Shown: piece after piece, positions 24,766 to 36,734 of the stretch
Numbering within the stretch: position 1 is the stretch's first letter
Layout of the letters: the number at the start of each line of letters is the position of its first letter
Source of the DNA: Serinus canaria
Lineage: Eukaryota; Chordata; Aves; Passeriformes; Fringillidae
DNA: 64,000 nt
NCBI RefSeq assembly: GCF_022539315.1
Contig: NC_066321.1
Location: 4,465,324 to 4,529,323, forward strand
Reading direction: 5' to 3'
Translations under genes and position numbers: made by a program
Notes under the pieces: generated by a model
What the model was told of the DNA's origin: nothing
The model's database searches: none
Seen by the model: the letters and a program-made list of their open reading frames with translations, nothing else

Positions 24766-26492
24766 TCCATTATGTGGATGAGACAGCATCCCTTCAGTGT
24801 GGGGCACACTGTGTCTGTTCGAGCAGGTGAATCACAAACTCAGCGGAGGAGAGGCTGAGCCATTTAAATTTTATAGCTACATGAATTATAGATGGAAATC
24901 ACTTCTGGAATAGGGAAAATTACAATTGCCGTGTTCAGACTGACCATTCCTACGGCAGCTGACGGTTAAGTTTTGCGAGATGGTGATCACTGGTAATAGT
25001 CACTAGTAATAATTTTATTTAAAATTCAGCAGTGCCCAGAGACTTCAGCTGAGCTCAGAGCCACTGTGGAAGTCTTTGCACAAACACCCGACAAGAGACC
25101 TTGGCAGGGTTTTAGAGCAGGAGATAAGAATTGTTATTATTCTCATTTCAGAGATTTAGAGAGATCGAGCAATTCGGAAATGGCTCATGGGAAGTGTGAG
25201 GCAGAGCATTGCACTGCTCTCAGTAAGCAAAGAAGAAAACCAGCTGACACTTTGTTAACTGCATTTGAACTATTCTGCCACTTAAAGTTGTGCCTTTTCC
25301 ACCTTTGCTATTTGGAAATATTCAGTGTTTCAGTTCAATTAATAAAAAAACTTCTGTTTAAGTCCCTTGACAACTTTTTTCCCCATGTTTGCAAAGTTCC
25401 ATATATGTTAGTCCATAACCCCTGCTCAAAGACATTCTCTTACTTCATATGCCTGTGCTATGGGGTTTTTCTTTGTGTTTTTTCCCCCTTGTGTTATTTT
25501 AGAGTCCAGTACATAAATATTGAAGCTTTCAACCCCAAGTCCATATAAGCAGGAGAATAATAAATATAATATTAAATTATGTATGGTGTAATAGTGCACT
25601 AACCACTTTCATGTTCACCAAGTAAAATAGAGGGAAATAATTTGTGTCTAAACAAGGGCAACATTTTTTACATTGTGGAGGTCACTGGAACACATTGTTC
25701 TCATTAGATACACAGAAACCTTGGGAAGGAGCAGAATCCTAGATAAGCACAAGCAAATCTCTAATGGATAGTCTGGGAATGTGTCAGCTGATTTGTAAAA
25801 TGTAAATGTTTTATGAGTAATAGGGTTTTAAAGCTGATTTTGATTAATGAAATGCAATCTACTTATTCCTTCAGCAGTCATCCTACAAACATCTAACCAA
25901 CTAATTAGTCTGTTTAGGTAAAGTATTAAATCTGTCTTTTGTTTGAAAATAGGAAAAAAGAAAAACAGACATGCTTTGGAAGGTATGTGCAGTAAGGAAA
26001 AAACCTTCATTGGTGTGAATGACCTGATTACAAAAGTACAGTAATTACATAAAACTTTGCAAGGCTTTGTACTTCTAAACATACTGACAATTTCAATCTC
26101 AGAAGTTAAATTATTAAATGGAAAAAATGGGGCCAAACAATAATGATATCTTTATATTTTGCAGACTTTGCAGACTGAGGCAAGGATGATTTTGTGAAAT
26201 CAGCCAAGGTCAGGAATTTTACAGCCAGTTTAGCAATCACTGAGGTAGACAAGGTCAGAAAGTCTAAGGAGTCCTTTCTTGTTTATGGGTTTAATTTGCA
26301 GCCCTTAGTTCTCTGTTAGAGTGTTGCACACTATGACATTTGTGAATTGGATTCCTGTGGTGGCACACTGGAGAAGAGGGCTTCCAACTAGAACTTGCTG
26401 AAAGCCTTTGACACAGAGGTTACCTGTGCAAGACCACTGGTTTTGATTGCTCATGATATTTGTGGTGGGAAACATTAAAATGGATTTGGCAG

Positions 26493-26520
26493 ATTTTTTT
26501 TTTTGTTTTGTTCTGGTTTT
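26493..26520. repeat. T-rich run
   Basis: Eleven or more T followed by a TTTTG-type unit. This is low-complexity DNA. Confidence 0.75.
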
Positions 26521-27253
26521 ACCATTCTGCCTAGTTCTGTTTTTTCTTGGCAGTTCCATTAAAACAAGCAGACTAATTCCAAACATGTTCAGCCCCAGCG
26601 TATTCCCCTCACAGGGATCCAGTAACAAGACTGAAAACTGCAGTTGCTTAAGACCAGTGCCTGAATAAACCACCTACCATTGGGTTATAATATTTATAAA
26701 CCTCTATAATTACATAGTCTGAAGAAGAGAGGTAATGACACACCTTCATTCTGTACCCATGTCCATCAACTATGGCAACTGGAGAGCACTCTAAAAGCCA
26801 GCAAGATGGTACCTTAGCAGGGTAAAGAGAAGGGAGGGTGGCAAAGACAGCTGGAGCAGGCAAATGGAGGCTCATCTCATTCCCAAGAACTCTGAAATAG
26901 TGCACTGGTTGGGCTGTTCCAGTGTAATCCATGATGGTACCCTGTGACCCAGAGCTCGGAATAGGGCCTGGAATTGGGAAGGTCAGACACATGCATGGGG
27001 TCATACTTCAACACTCCAACAGTGTTGGAGCTGTTAAAACACTGCAGAAAGCCTGTATTTCATCCCACACGTGTTTGGCCCCTGATGACACTCACCCACA
27101 GTTCTGCTACTCCACTGAAGTATGGGTGAGTTTTCCTATCTGCGTTACAGCTCCTCTGCTGCAGGAGGAAGGCTTACTCCTTCATCAGTGCTAGAGGCTT
27201 TTTCTGTTGAGAATTTTCTCTGATTCCATTTCACATTATCTCAAAAATAATCT

Positions 27254-27284
27254 GGTTTTGTTTTGTTTTGGTTTGGGTTTTTTT
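27254..27284. repeat. (TTTTG)n-like low-complexity tract
   Basis: Imperfect TTTTG units grading into a T-run. Confidence 0.75.
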
Positions 27285-28024
27285 AATATCTATTTTCTTT
27301 GTCAGTGTTTTTTTTCAGGTATATTTCATATCCGTCTCTTTCCTCTGTCCTATTTCCCATTAATTCTCAAAATAACGTGCATTGATTGTTCTGTTCTGGT
27401 ACTGCCAAGATCATCATGGCAGTACATGAACTATTTCCCTTAGGGAAGGTGTTCCTTCTTCCAGGAAGAGAAGAAAACAGGAAAAAATATATATTTCCAT
27501 TATATTTCTAAAACAATCTAAATTATCTGCTTCAGTACATGTGTAGACAGTACAGTGGAACAAAGTCAAGCCTGTTTTCTCTTGTTTCAGAGATTTTCCA
27601 TTATTGCACATCTTGATCATTTCTTTAAGTGAAGAAACTTCTGCAGGAAAACATCACACAGAATTGCTCTCTTTCTCCATTTTGTGTGATCAGAAAGATT
27701 TGGTGCATAAACACCATTTCATCCTAAAACTGTACTAATCCACATGTTAATAATTTACGTGTTTCCTCTATCCTGCTTAGGATGACTTTGGTGAAAGATC
27801 CTCTGGCTGTTACTCACCATGCTTATTCTGCTAATATTTTCATGATTATCCCATTCTCTCTCTTTTGGATGAGAATTAGGATTTATTCTTCAGCTACTCT
27901 GGAACCTTCTCACCCTTTCAAATATCCCAGGGGGATCTTTCATAATGCTGTTACTGTTGCTCCACAGCTTTAGCTGTGAAAGCTCAGGCAAAGCTGCTTA
28001 ACAAATAAGTGAGCTCACTATAGG

Positions 28025-28070
28025 AAAAAAAAAAAAACCCAAACAAAAAACCAACCCAACGAAAACAACA
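28025..28070. repeat. A-rich tract with ACCC/AAAC units
   Basis: A13 followed by imperfect AAAC and CCAAC units. Similar A-rich tracts recur at 12729 and 35337. Confidence 0.75.
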
Positions 28071-29775
28071 TAAAACTGTTGGATTCACCAGGCTTTTATG
28101 TTTGACACATCAGTGCCACATGTCATTTTCCGGGGTCTCCAGTTCCTTGCCTTTCCTGCATTGTCTGCATCAGCAAAAATGAGTTGTCAACCAAGAAGTG
28201 ACAGAAGCCATGGATTTTGCCCTTTGCTTTCTGTCGATGCATTTGTGAAGTCTTTTAGTAAGATTTTGTTATGTTTCTTGAGAGATGCTTTTAGCACTTA
28301 CCCTGTTTAATACCCTCTGAGCATTCAAAAGACAGCAGCTTTACATCAGAAGAGGTTTATAACAAGTACAGACAGTGAAATGTTGCCATCTTTCCACAGC
28401 GGAGTGGCAAGTCCTTGGACCAGGACATTGCCTCGGAGTCAGTAGTGGGGATGGAAGTGGGAAAGCTGCTGGTTTTCTTCCAAGCCTTGTGGCACAATAT
28501 TATGACAAAGCCTCTGGCTGCTGCCCTTACAACCTACAGTGCTTTGGCACTTGTTTGTTCAAAGAGAGCAAGTGATGCTTCCCAGAAAAGCAGTGTCTTC
28601 CTGTGCAGATACTGAAATCAAATCCCAAGAACATGCATGGAAACACAGAACAATCAAGGTCCTTGTGAAAACTGAATCCCAGCCAGCACACTTTGGTTGG
28701 TGGAGATCCCATCTGAAACATGGTGATGAAAGAGCCTCCACTGGGAGGCCACAGTTAGTTCAAGTTCATGCTTCATCACTAAAGTTGCTGGACACATTCA
28801 TCAATGGGACACATTTATTTTAAAAAATGGACAAATGCTTTTTGCCGCGACACCGTTAGCCCATTTCCAAAAGTCAAAATGGTTGTACATTCTGTTAATG
28901 TGTTACTGGAATAAAATCATGCTGCACATTTAGGGCTGGAATATGTGGAGAGCAGCCAATACTTGTAGCATTGATTACGAGGTCTATGCCTAAGTAGTTT
29001 TCTTCCTGATTTATGAGCCAGACATTATCATTCATTGAGTGACAGAGTAAGCTACTAGATTTGTTAATTGGACAATAAACCACACTTTCATTCTCCTCTT
29101 CCAGTGTTTTTCATTAAGAAGAGACATATCTAACATTTAATGAAATGCTTAAATAAATAAATGGATGCAGAAGTGTTGAGTATAAACCCTTTGCTTGTTT
29201 CAAGAGCAGTGTACGGTGTATTTATTAATTAGTCTGGTGAATGTAATTAAAGGGCTATAAACTCTGTGAGAAAATTAACCAGCCTTGTAATAAATACCAA
29301 TTTGTAGATACAGTAGGTCAGCTGGTATTAAGTAAAGAGGTAACCTGCATAGAAGCTCATCTTTACAAGGAGAAAATATAAATAAGTTATCTTCATGAAA
29401 AATACAGCTGACCTTGCAGATCCAAAGGCAGCAGATTGCAATGTTTTCACAAGTTCATGTAGTTTTTTATCTCCTAGCAACTGTATGTCATTTACATATT
29501 TTACCACATCGAACATCTTAAAGAGATTTTCTGATGGCTGGTGTTGGAAAAGAGTCATTGTAGTGTAGTTCCTGGAAGACTGTTGTTTTTCATAACTGTG
29601 CTTAATGTCTTTGTGGGAGGCTCTGAAGTGACATAAAAGGTTTCAGTGTAGGAATTTGATACTACAAGCACTTTTAGATTGTTTTTTGCGGTGTTTACAA
29701 AAACACTGGGGTCTGAGTTCAAGAACTGGCACATCTACTGCTGACATTAGTCTGAAAGACACCAGAACAAAGTAC

Positions 29776-29824
29776 ACACATATACATAAATATGAAGTAT
29801 GTATATATAAATATATATATATAA
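29776..29824. repeat. (TA)n-rich tract
   Basis: Imperfect TATA/TACATA repeat, ending in about ten TA units. Confidence 0.8.
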
Positions 29825-31473
29825 CTACATAGCCACTTTCTATATTAAAAAGAAAAGTGTACAGATTTTTTTCATTAAGATTTTTCTTCATTAGTTCAGC
29901 TCATTAATTCTCTGATGGCTGCTTCACTTAGCACATGAGGCTCCCAGCAATGGCAAGGGAAGGAGTCTGGGGCCGTGCTCTGGCACATAATGTTTCTGCC
30001 CAGAGGGTCAGACATGAATTCAGCTGAACATTTTTATTTGTTTAGAAAATCTATCATTCTTGGACCACTAATGGTAGTGGGTGGTGAAATTTCAGAAACC
30101 AGGACAAACCCCAGGAGAATACTGGATGTACAAGTAGAACCAAAAGACATGAGGAAGACTGAGAGTTTGTTGTTATGTCATCAGTCCAGTCTTTGCTTTG
30201 CTATAGGTGGGAAGCAGAATCCTTACAGGATTTGAGCTGCTGTGGTGAAGCAAAGGCAGGACAGAACCTCTCTCACTGTAGTACGTGGAAAAGCATTTGA
30301 GTTCATTTGAGCCTCTTCAGCTGAGCCCATGAAGTCACAAGCACTCTGCTCCCTTAGAGATAAATCTGACACAAGCAGCACTTGATGGCTAAAACTCAAC
30401 TTTCCTCACAAAGAGAAATGTTAAGGAATTTGAAGGCAGATCATGTGTTCCCAGGAGTTTTTCTGATGACTGAGGGCTGTAATCCTGGTCAAAGGGAACA
30501 GGAGAGTGAAGACACCAGTAGTAAAACTCCTATCAGGTTGGTATCACCCTGTAGAGAGCCAAGGACACAACTCAGAGTTCAGCTTCACAGAGCAAAATGC
30601 AGTCATTGAGATGCTGAGCTCTGCCTTTTCTCTCACTGGAAAGCTGGGCTCTCCTGCTGGAAGTAACCCAGCAGGCTGATCCAGAATCACTCCTTAGGTG
30701 CTTTGTAATCTAACACTGAGCCTAAAATGTGAGCATGGCACCTGTTCTGCTGTTAGGAGTTCAGCTATGGTTGCTATAAATCACTCTTCAGCCCCACCAA
30801 TTTTCTATCAATGTAATTGATTGTGTGCTTGTTTCTCTTTCCCAGCAATTCTGTGTAATCAATTACAGCACCCCAGTCACAGCAGTTGCTTTGGGAAATT
30901 TGTGAAATGACAAGGGACCTCATGCAAGCTGTACAAAATTACCAATTATGGAACTACACAATCTTTTCTGGGATGCCATAAAGTGTCGTTATTCACCCTA
31001 AAAGAGAATGTCTAAACAGATCGGTTTTTCATCAAATGCCATTGCTCAGGGATCTGAAGAATATGGAAATGCCTGAGTTTAAATCATCTGTATGCCTGAA
31101 AGAGCATAAGAAATTAGTTTCTTGAGCTATTTTTATGAGTTTTTTCCTAGCTTACAGCTAAGTCATGCATTATGGTGAATCATTAGCTGCTTTCATAGCT
31201 AATCCTTATATTGCCCATTTTTACCTTTGATGACAGTTTTGTGATACGAGATTGTATAGAACACAAATACTCATCAGATAATGCAATTACCTGTTTCTGA
31301 CATGTCCCCAGGTTTAGTCTTTCACTGAAGAAAATACAGCAAGAAACTGACCTTTATTTGTAGTGTGCTTTGTGCCGTTCTTTGATTCCTTCCACAGCCT
31401 CACCTTCATGGGGAGTGATTTTCCCATCATTTGGGAGAGATGCACAATTCAATTCCTGCTACACATAAAATCC

Positions 31474-31556
31474 CCGCCGGTCTGTGCAGACCGGAATCGC
31501 TCCATCTGCAACGGAGCTCCGAGTGCTCTGCATTCCCTCCCTGTCACCAGGGAGGG
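31474..31556. promoter_or_regulatory. CpG-rich patch with two perfect hairpins
   Basis: Six or more CpG lie within about 60 bp, in otherwise CpG-poor DNA. The first hairpin is CCGGTCT-GTGC-AGACCGG (31477-31494, 7-bp stem, 4-base loop). The second is CCCTCCCTG-TCAC-CAGGGAGGG (31535-31556, 9-bp stem, 4-base loop). Both have perfect stems. Function is unknown. A regulatory element that stays unmethylated is one explanation. Confidence 0.4.
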
Positions 31557-32929
31557 GACAAATCAGCTCAAACTGATGCCTGTCAGGATAAGATTGGAGG
31601 GACAAACCTGTTTGCTTGCCACATTTCAATTGGGAACAAGTCAGGCCTTTAAACTCCCAAGCAAGTCCGTCGGTAATTTCTTTGTACGGAAATGCAGATA
31701 ATCAAATTTTTTTCTTGCCAGAGACAATGTAATTTTATGCTTTGATTTATTCTGAAGCATTCGATTTATAGTTATCCCTAGCCCTGAAGAGTCCTGTTGG
31801 AATTGAATAAAGCCAGCAGATAACATCCCAATTAGAGTTTTCTGCAGGGAAATAAGATAAATAAAGGAAATTCTGCCAAAAAGAGATCCTTGATGAAACC
31901 TGGGGCTCAAAGGTGTTTTAGCACATGTAACTCTTGGTGACAGTGACAAAATACAGATAAAACTGAGAATGTAAATAGAAAAATATGTGGGTTTAACTCT
32001 GTGTGTGTATGACTCAAACTGTGGAGAGATGCAGAAGCCTTTACTGGGTCCACTTGAAGTCTGTGGGTGTGGGATCTCCTGCTGCTGCCAGGAGAAAATG
32101 CCTGGCATGGCCAAAGGTTGAAGACAGGCGTCCCTCTGAAATGGTTAGCACAAAAAAAAAGAAAATAATTTTGGAGAGTGGGAGTGAGACAGATGATGGA
32201 GGTGGCACTTTCATACCTGAAGAGGGGAACAAGGACAGCTGGGTCACAGCCTGGTCTGGTGCTCTCAGACCTCACGTTGCTCTGGAACCTGCCTGAGCTG
32301 GGCAAGTCCCATAATATAATAAAAAAAAAAATTATAAGATGCTTTGGGGAAGGAGATTCATGCTAAGAATGGACAATGTCCTGTCCCTGCAGGGCCATTG
32401 GTACTTTGCGTGACACAACCATCACAGGGCTAAGGAGGTTTTGAAGAGTTAATTTTGGCTTGTCACACATCAGACAGGTATCCAAATCCTTCTTAAATTT
32501 CTCCTTTGAATCTGTCTTCTGCATAGAAAAGGACTGTTTAAAGTGTGCAGAAAGTTATAGCTCTTTCTGGTTGCTCCTTCTCAGAAACCTTTCAGCATTA
32601 CTTACGATTCAGTTCATTCTCATCTTTTTATTCAGAAAGGTTTCACAATATTTTGTTTGGTAAGGAAAGGGAAAAGACCATGTTGAGGTTCAGACAGGTA
32701 TGCATTAATATTGAGTGATTTGATTTAGATTGACACTTTGAGATGCTGGGCTTTAACTTCAGGTCTCTGAAACAATTTTTTTTGTTTCAATGTTTCTAGG
32801 AAGAGATGGCAAAAATCAAACTCTACGGAAAATATTTGCCTGGAAACTTTACAAGTATCTCCTCTTGTAGCTGTAGAGATCTCTTCTGGGGTTCATGTTT
32901 AGGGGGTCAGATTTAATCTAAGTCTGTAT

Positions 32930-32959
32930 GTAGATGATATCTTTGTAGATGATATCTTT
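32930..32959. repeat. 15-bp tandem duplication, two copies
   Basis: GTAGATGATATCTTT occurs twice head to tail with no mismatch, indicating a recent replication slip. Confidence 0.9.
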
Positions 32960-33030
32960 GTACCTCCTTCTCTGTGCCAATACTACCATAGCAGTCAGGG
33001 GACCAAGGAATTCATCAGTTTAAGTCCATC

Positions 33031-33056
33031 AAAAAAAAAAAAAGAAAAGAAAAAAT
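33031..33056. repeat. Poly(A)/(AAAAG) run
   Basis: Thirteen A followed by G-interrupted A blocks. Confidence 0.85.
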
Positions 33057-34373
33057 AATATTAAAAATTTTTCAAAAGCCTCTATTTCAGCTGAGAGGGC
33101 TGCTGCATATGGCTGGTTGCAGAGAACAGGAATCTGGAGCTGGAGGCAGGGGCAGAGGAGGATCATTGCAGGGATCCAGAGTTTTGTGGGGTCAGAGTTA
33201 GAGGGCACAGCAGTGGGGTGAGAGCTGCTGGGCTCACATCACCTGGGATGTGTGATGCCACCTCACCTCCATGTCTTTCTGGGCTAGTTCTCAAAAAGAT
33301 TACAACTGAGCCTAAAATACTGACTCATGCCAAAGCTGAAGTTTTAATTATTTTAAGGTGGCAAATGAAAAACTAGTAAAGAAGGTGAGGTTTGAGCCTA
33401 ATTTAAAAAGAAGCCTCATCATAAGCACTTGCCCTGCCGTGTAAAGGTAAGACATAGGGCTCGTTCTGTTCACAGATGCAGCAGCAAGGCCAGGAGTATT
33501 ATGCAGTAGATGGTGGGTAATGATGCTGTAAGGGAGTGAATATAACATTTTTGAATTTTCACAGCTCTCCTTTTTGTTCTTTGTGGACAGGAAAACAATT
33601 AGACCTGCAAAGCTCTGTGTGAGGCTCTGGGATAAAGCGACATATCAAATGCCTTTTCTCACGGGGAGGTTGAAGCCTTCTGGGTAAACTTTTAAATAAA
33701 CAGAAGATTTATTCACAGTAGTTGGGTGCTCTTGTTCCAAACTGAAGGCATCCTTTTAATAAAAATTTTCCAGTTCCTTCTTCCCCCGTGGGCTCTGAGG
33801 GTGTGTGTCCACAGGGGCGAGCGCAGGGAGCGCGTTCCCTCTGGCTTTGGATGCCTCACAAGTCTTTCTGTGTCTGCCTTAATAGTCCTCTGAGGGAACT
33901 GAAGTCTCATTTTGTGTGACTCTGAATTTAAATCCAGGTCACAGAGATGTTAAACAGCAAATGACACATTTACTGTGCCGCCCAGCTGCCTTCTGTAATG
34001 CAGCAGGAATGCTTTCTGAGCAGGGACAGTATGCCAATATTAACTTATATACAGGTTGTTTTATTCTGGAAGCTAATGGTAAAAAGTAAGAAAAAAAAAA
34101 TAAATTAAGAGATGCTGCTCACATTTAAACAGCTACTTATTCCCTTTGCACCTTCTCTCCTGAAGTGCTAATGCACTTCCCTGACTGAAGAATTTCTAAA
34201 ACAATAAAACATTTATTCTTTTCAGTTCAAACCTTTACATTTATATTTATTATTTTAAACACAAAAACAAAAAACAACAAAAAAAATCCTTAAACCATTC
34301 TGATTTCAAGGTCACCAGAAATCATGTCAATATGCTATTCTAACTCCTGTGCTTAGTTAAAAACTCAAATTAC

Positions 34374-34514
34374 CTCTTCAGTTTCTGGTCCTTTCTGTAA
34401 TATTCTCCTTTTGTGAAGGCACATACTTTATTTCTCTGGGAGGAAGGTGATTTGTCAGAGGCTGCTGCATTATTGCAGCCTTACAAGCAAATAATGAACT
34501 CGGACACCTGCATT
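34374..34514 (-). CDS. Candidate exon, minus strand (weak)
   Basis: On the minus strand an acceptor AAAGCCTTTTTTACAG ends at 34515 and a donor GAAGAG/GTAATT begins at 34373, bounding 141 bases. One frame is open from the acceptor for 44 codons (including MQQPLTNHLPPREIKYVPSQ) to a TGA at 34378-34380, four bases before the donor. The other two frames stop early. It could be a last coding exon followed by a UTR exon, a lncRNA exon, or chance. I do not recognise the peptide. Confidence 0.2.
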
Positions 34515-34828
34515 CTGTAAAAAAGGCTTTGATCAGGCAGATGGAGAATGTGTTCCTGGGCATCAAAAAGGCTCATCACAAGATAGAAAAGATGGGGATA
34601 TTGGGGTATTTGCTACCCAGATGTCCTTTCTGGAATAGTACTGCAAAATACATACCCAAGCAGCAGCTAAATGGGCTTCTGACCAATAGATGGAGACAAA
34701 AAGTGTTTTTCTTCAATAACCTGCCTTGTTCCTATTGACAAGGTCAGTTTACCTGCAGGTCCTTCTCTACTACTGAGTTGTTCAATCAGGTGTGTAGGTG
34801 AGTTTATTTCCTTTTTGTCATTGTTGAT

Positions 34829-34884
34829 GTTTGGGTTTTTTGTTTGTTTGTTTGGTTTGGTTTGGTTTGATTTTGTGTTTGTTT
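34829..34884. repeat. (TTTG)n / (GGTTT)n tract
   Basis: TTTG units pass into GGTTT units, interrupted at the end. Confidence 0.88.
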
Positions 34885-35336
34885 TCCCCAGTGAATACTT
34901 AGATGAGGGATTTAGCTCTGATGGTGGTTTCTCAGGTGGCACAGTTGGTTTTCCTTTAATTCATAATGCTGTGGAACAGCTTTTTGGGTTTATGACCTCA
35001 GATTTACTTCAGTTTTGAGACGAGAACGAGCTAACAGTAATTAGTCTCATCCTCTGGTTTTTTTTTCTCTGTACATGTTTCAGTGGTTTTAGTTTAAAAG
35101 TTAATGTCATAACTTGCAACTTACCCTCTTCTGAATCTCCCTGGTTTCTAGGACTCTTACCTTCAGATCTAAGTTAAAACTTTATTACTCCAGTCATCAG
35201 TTCCAGGGGTTCACCCCTTTTGTATTTTTTAGGTGTTCTAGTTGCCACATTTCAAACCCACAAATTTGTTCTCAAACCCTTAGTAAGCACTGACACTGTT
35301 GTTTTATAAACCTAATGTAGATTAATGTGTACTAAG

Positions 35337-35378
35337 AAAAAAAAAAAACAATAAAAAAAACCCACACAAAAACCCCCA
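35337..35378. repeat. A-rich tract grading to CCCA/ACCCCC
   Basis: A12 followed by A8 and C-containing units. Low complexity. Confidence 0.75.
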
Positions 35379-36415
35379 AGACCAATACTGTTCTGCCATC
35401 TGTTGATTGTTTTACTGTGCTGTAGTGAATCACTACCTATTTCTGTTCCTTGAATCTAAATATAATTTCAGTTTACTTCTGATTTCCTGAAACCCCAAAT
35501 TACTGTGTTTAATTTATAAATTGCTTCTTACATATTCTGCTCATGGCTGGTGAATGTAATTAACATTTTCTTGTGAAAAACCTGTACCTATAAATATAAA
35601 GGCCGTGACACACATTATTAATTTAAAAAAATGACAAGGGTTGTTGGTTTTGCAAATATATAGATAGCTTTCAAAACATGTGCCATAAGTCTCACATCTC
35701 CTTTCTAATAAGTATAAATACATTTATTTTGTGATTATTAGGAAGGGGATGTGGGAATACTGGAGCAGGATATAAGTATCACACCAGGATCAAGTTAATG
35801 AGACCTGGAATCACTTCTCAGTACTGAGCAGCCTGTCCCATGCACACAGCTGATTTCAGCCCTCTGTGAAGGAATTTTGCATCAAAATATAATTCCTAAC
35901 CTAGGACCAAGGCAGTCTGGCAGCTCTATCTTTTCACTGTTAATTACTTCCCCAAACAAACCAGTTTGGATTTCATGTGATCATTGCTCTGTTCACAGGT
36001 TGGAGAATAAACCAACCCACTTCAATAAATTTGAGAAAGCAAAGGCAAGAATAATCTGTGCAAAATGGATTACAGTCTGACTATTTGGGGTGACTTTGTG
36101 AGAACATCATTGTGCCTGTGGAGCAAGTCAGTTGTTAGCCCTGCTCCTCTTGTTTAGTTGTTTCTGGTTGTTTGGGTTTTTTAGGATTGTCTTCTTGTCC
36201 TTTTTTCCAAGGCCTGGATCCCAGTATCTATAGGAATTCCCTTCAACCAAAAGGAGTTTACCTCTTACTGCTCATTTCTTCATAATTAACTAAAAATATG
36301 AGATTTAAACTCAGAGGCACAATTTTGAGCTTATCAAACAAGTAACAGAAGTCCCTTAACCATAACTAGGTTTTTAATTACCCACTTACTATTGATCTCA
36401 GGCTTCCGTAATGTG

Positions 36416-36433
36416 CAGCAGCAGCAGCAGCAG
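36416..36433. repeat. (CAG)6 trinucleotide repeat
   Basis: Six perfect CAG units. They lie in no supported exon. Confidence 0.95.
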
Positions 36434-36635
36434 ATTTTTCTGCTGGGTAAGGATGTAAATTTGGGAGGATGAAACATTTTCAAGTGTCTGACTCTTGTTC
36501 CTGGAGCTGCATTTTCCTCTTTTCTCCCTGGTAAGGATTTCTGATGGATTTTCTTATTTTCTTGGCTAGATGGCAGATCCTTGAAGCCTTTCTTATCTGG
36601 CATGCACAAACAAGGCTTTTCTTCCCCATGAAATA

Positions 36636-36722
36636 TTCATAGAATGAAACACTTACAAAGATGTTAAAGGACATGGAACATTTAGTCCCAGTCCAAACCT
36701 TTCCAACTTCATTTAACCCCAG
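36636..36722 (-). mobile_element. Degenerate CR1 tail (possible)
   Basis: TCATAGAATGAAACACTTAC, then 'GGACATGGAACATTTAGTCCCAGTCCAAACCTTTCC', resembles the antisense CR1 start 'tcatagaat...agggacatttaaaggtcatctagtcc'. There are many mismatches. It would be a very old insertion if real. Confidence 0.4.
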
Positions 36723-36734
36723 AAGGGTGGAATT

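Larger units (their letters stand above)
23185..31430. other. Long non-coding stretch with simple repeats only
   Basis: No exon or recognisable transposon was found apart from the simple repeats listed separately. The longest open frames (25066-25548, 160 codons; 26648-27004 minus, 118 codons) carry no motif I know. AT-rich blocks at 29220-29330 and 30780-30870, with repeated TAATTA/TCAATTA-type homeodomain cores, look like possible conserved non-coding elements. A short CpG cluster (CCGCGACACCG) sits at about 28844-28855. Confidence 0.5.
31560..34370. other. Non-coding stretch, no gene seen
   Basis: Two long overlapping minus-strand open frames (31641-32305) carry no known motif. A CpG cluster (GGGGCGAGCGCAGGGAGCGCG) sits at about 33814-33834. 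An A-rich run lies near 32320. Confidence 0.5.
34890..36630. other. Non-coding stretch, no gene seen
   Basis: AT-rich, with the simple repeats listed separately. No exon or transposon is recognisable. Confidence 0.5.

Noticed and set aside
25066..25548. 160-codon plus-strand open frame
   Set aside because: Its second half is a hydrophobic, cysteine- and phenylalanine-rich reading of T-rich DNA. It has no motif or splice sites.
26648..27004. 118-codon minus-strand open frame with protein-like composition
   Set aside because: No matching acceptor and donor in frame and no recognised family. I looked for retroviral motifs and saw none.
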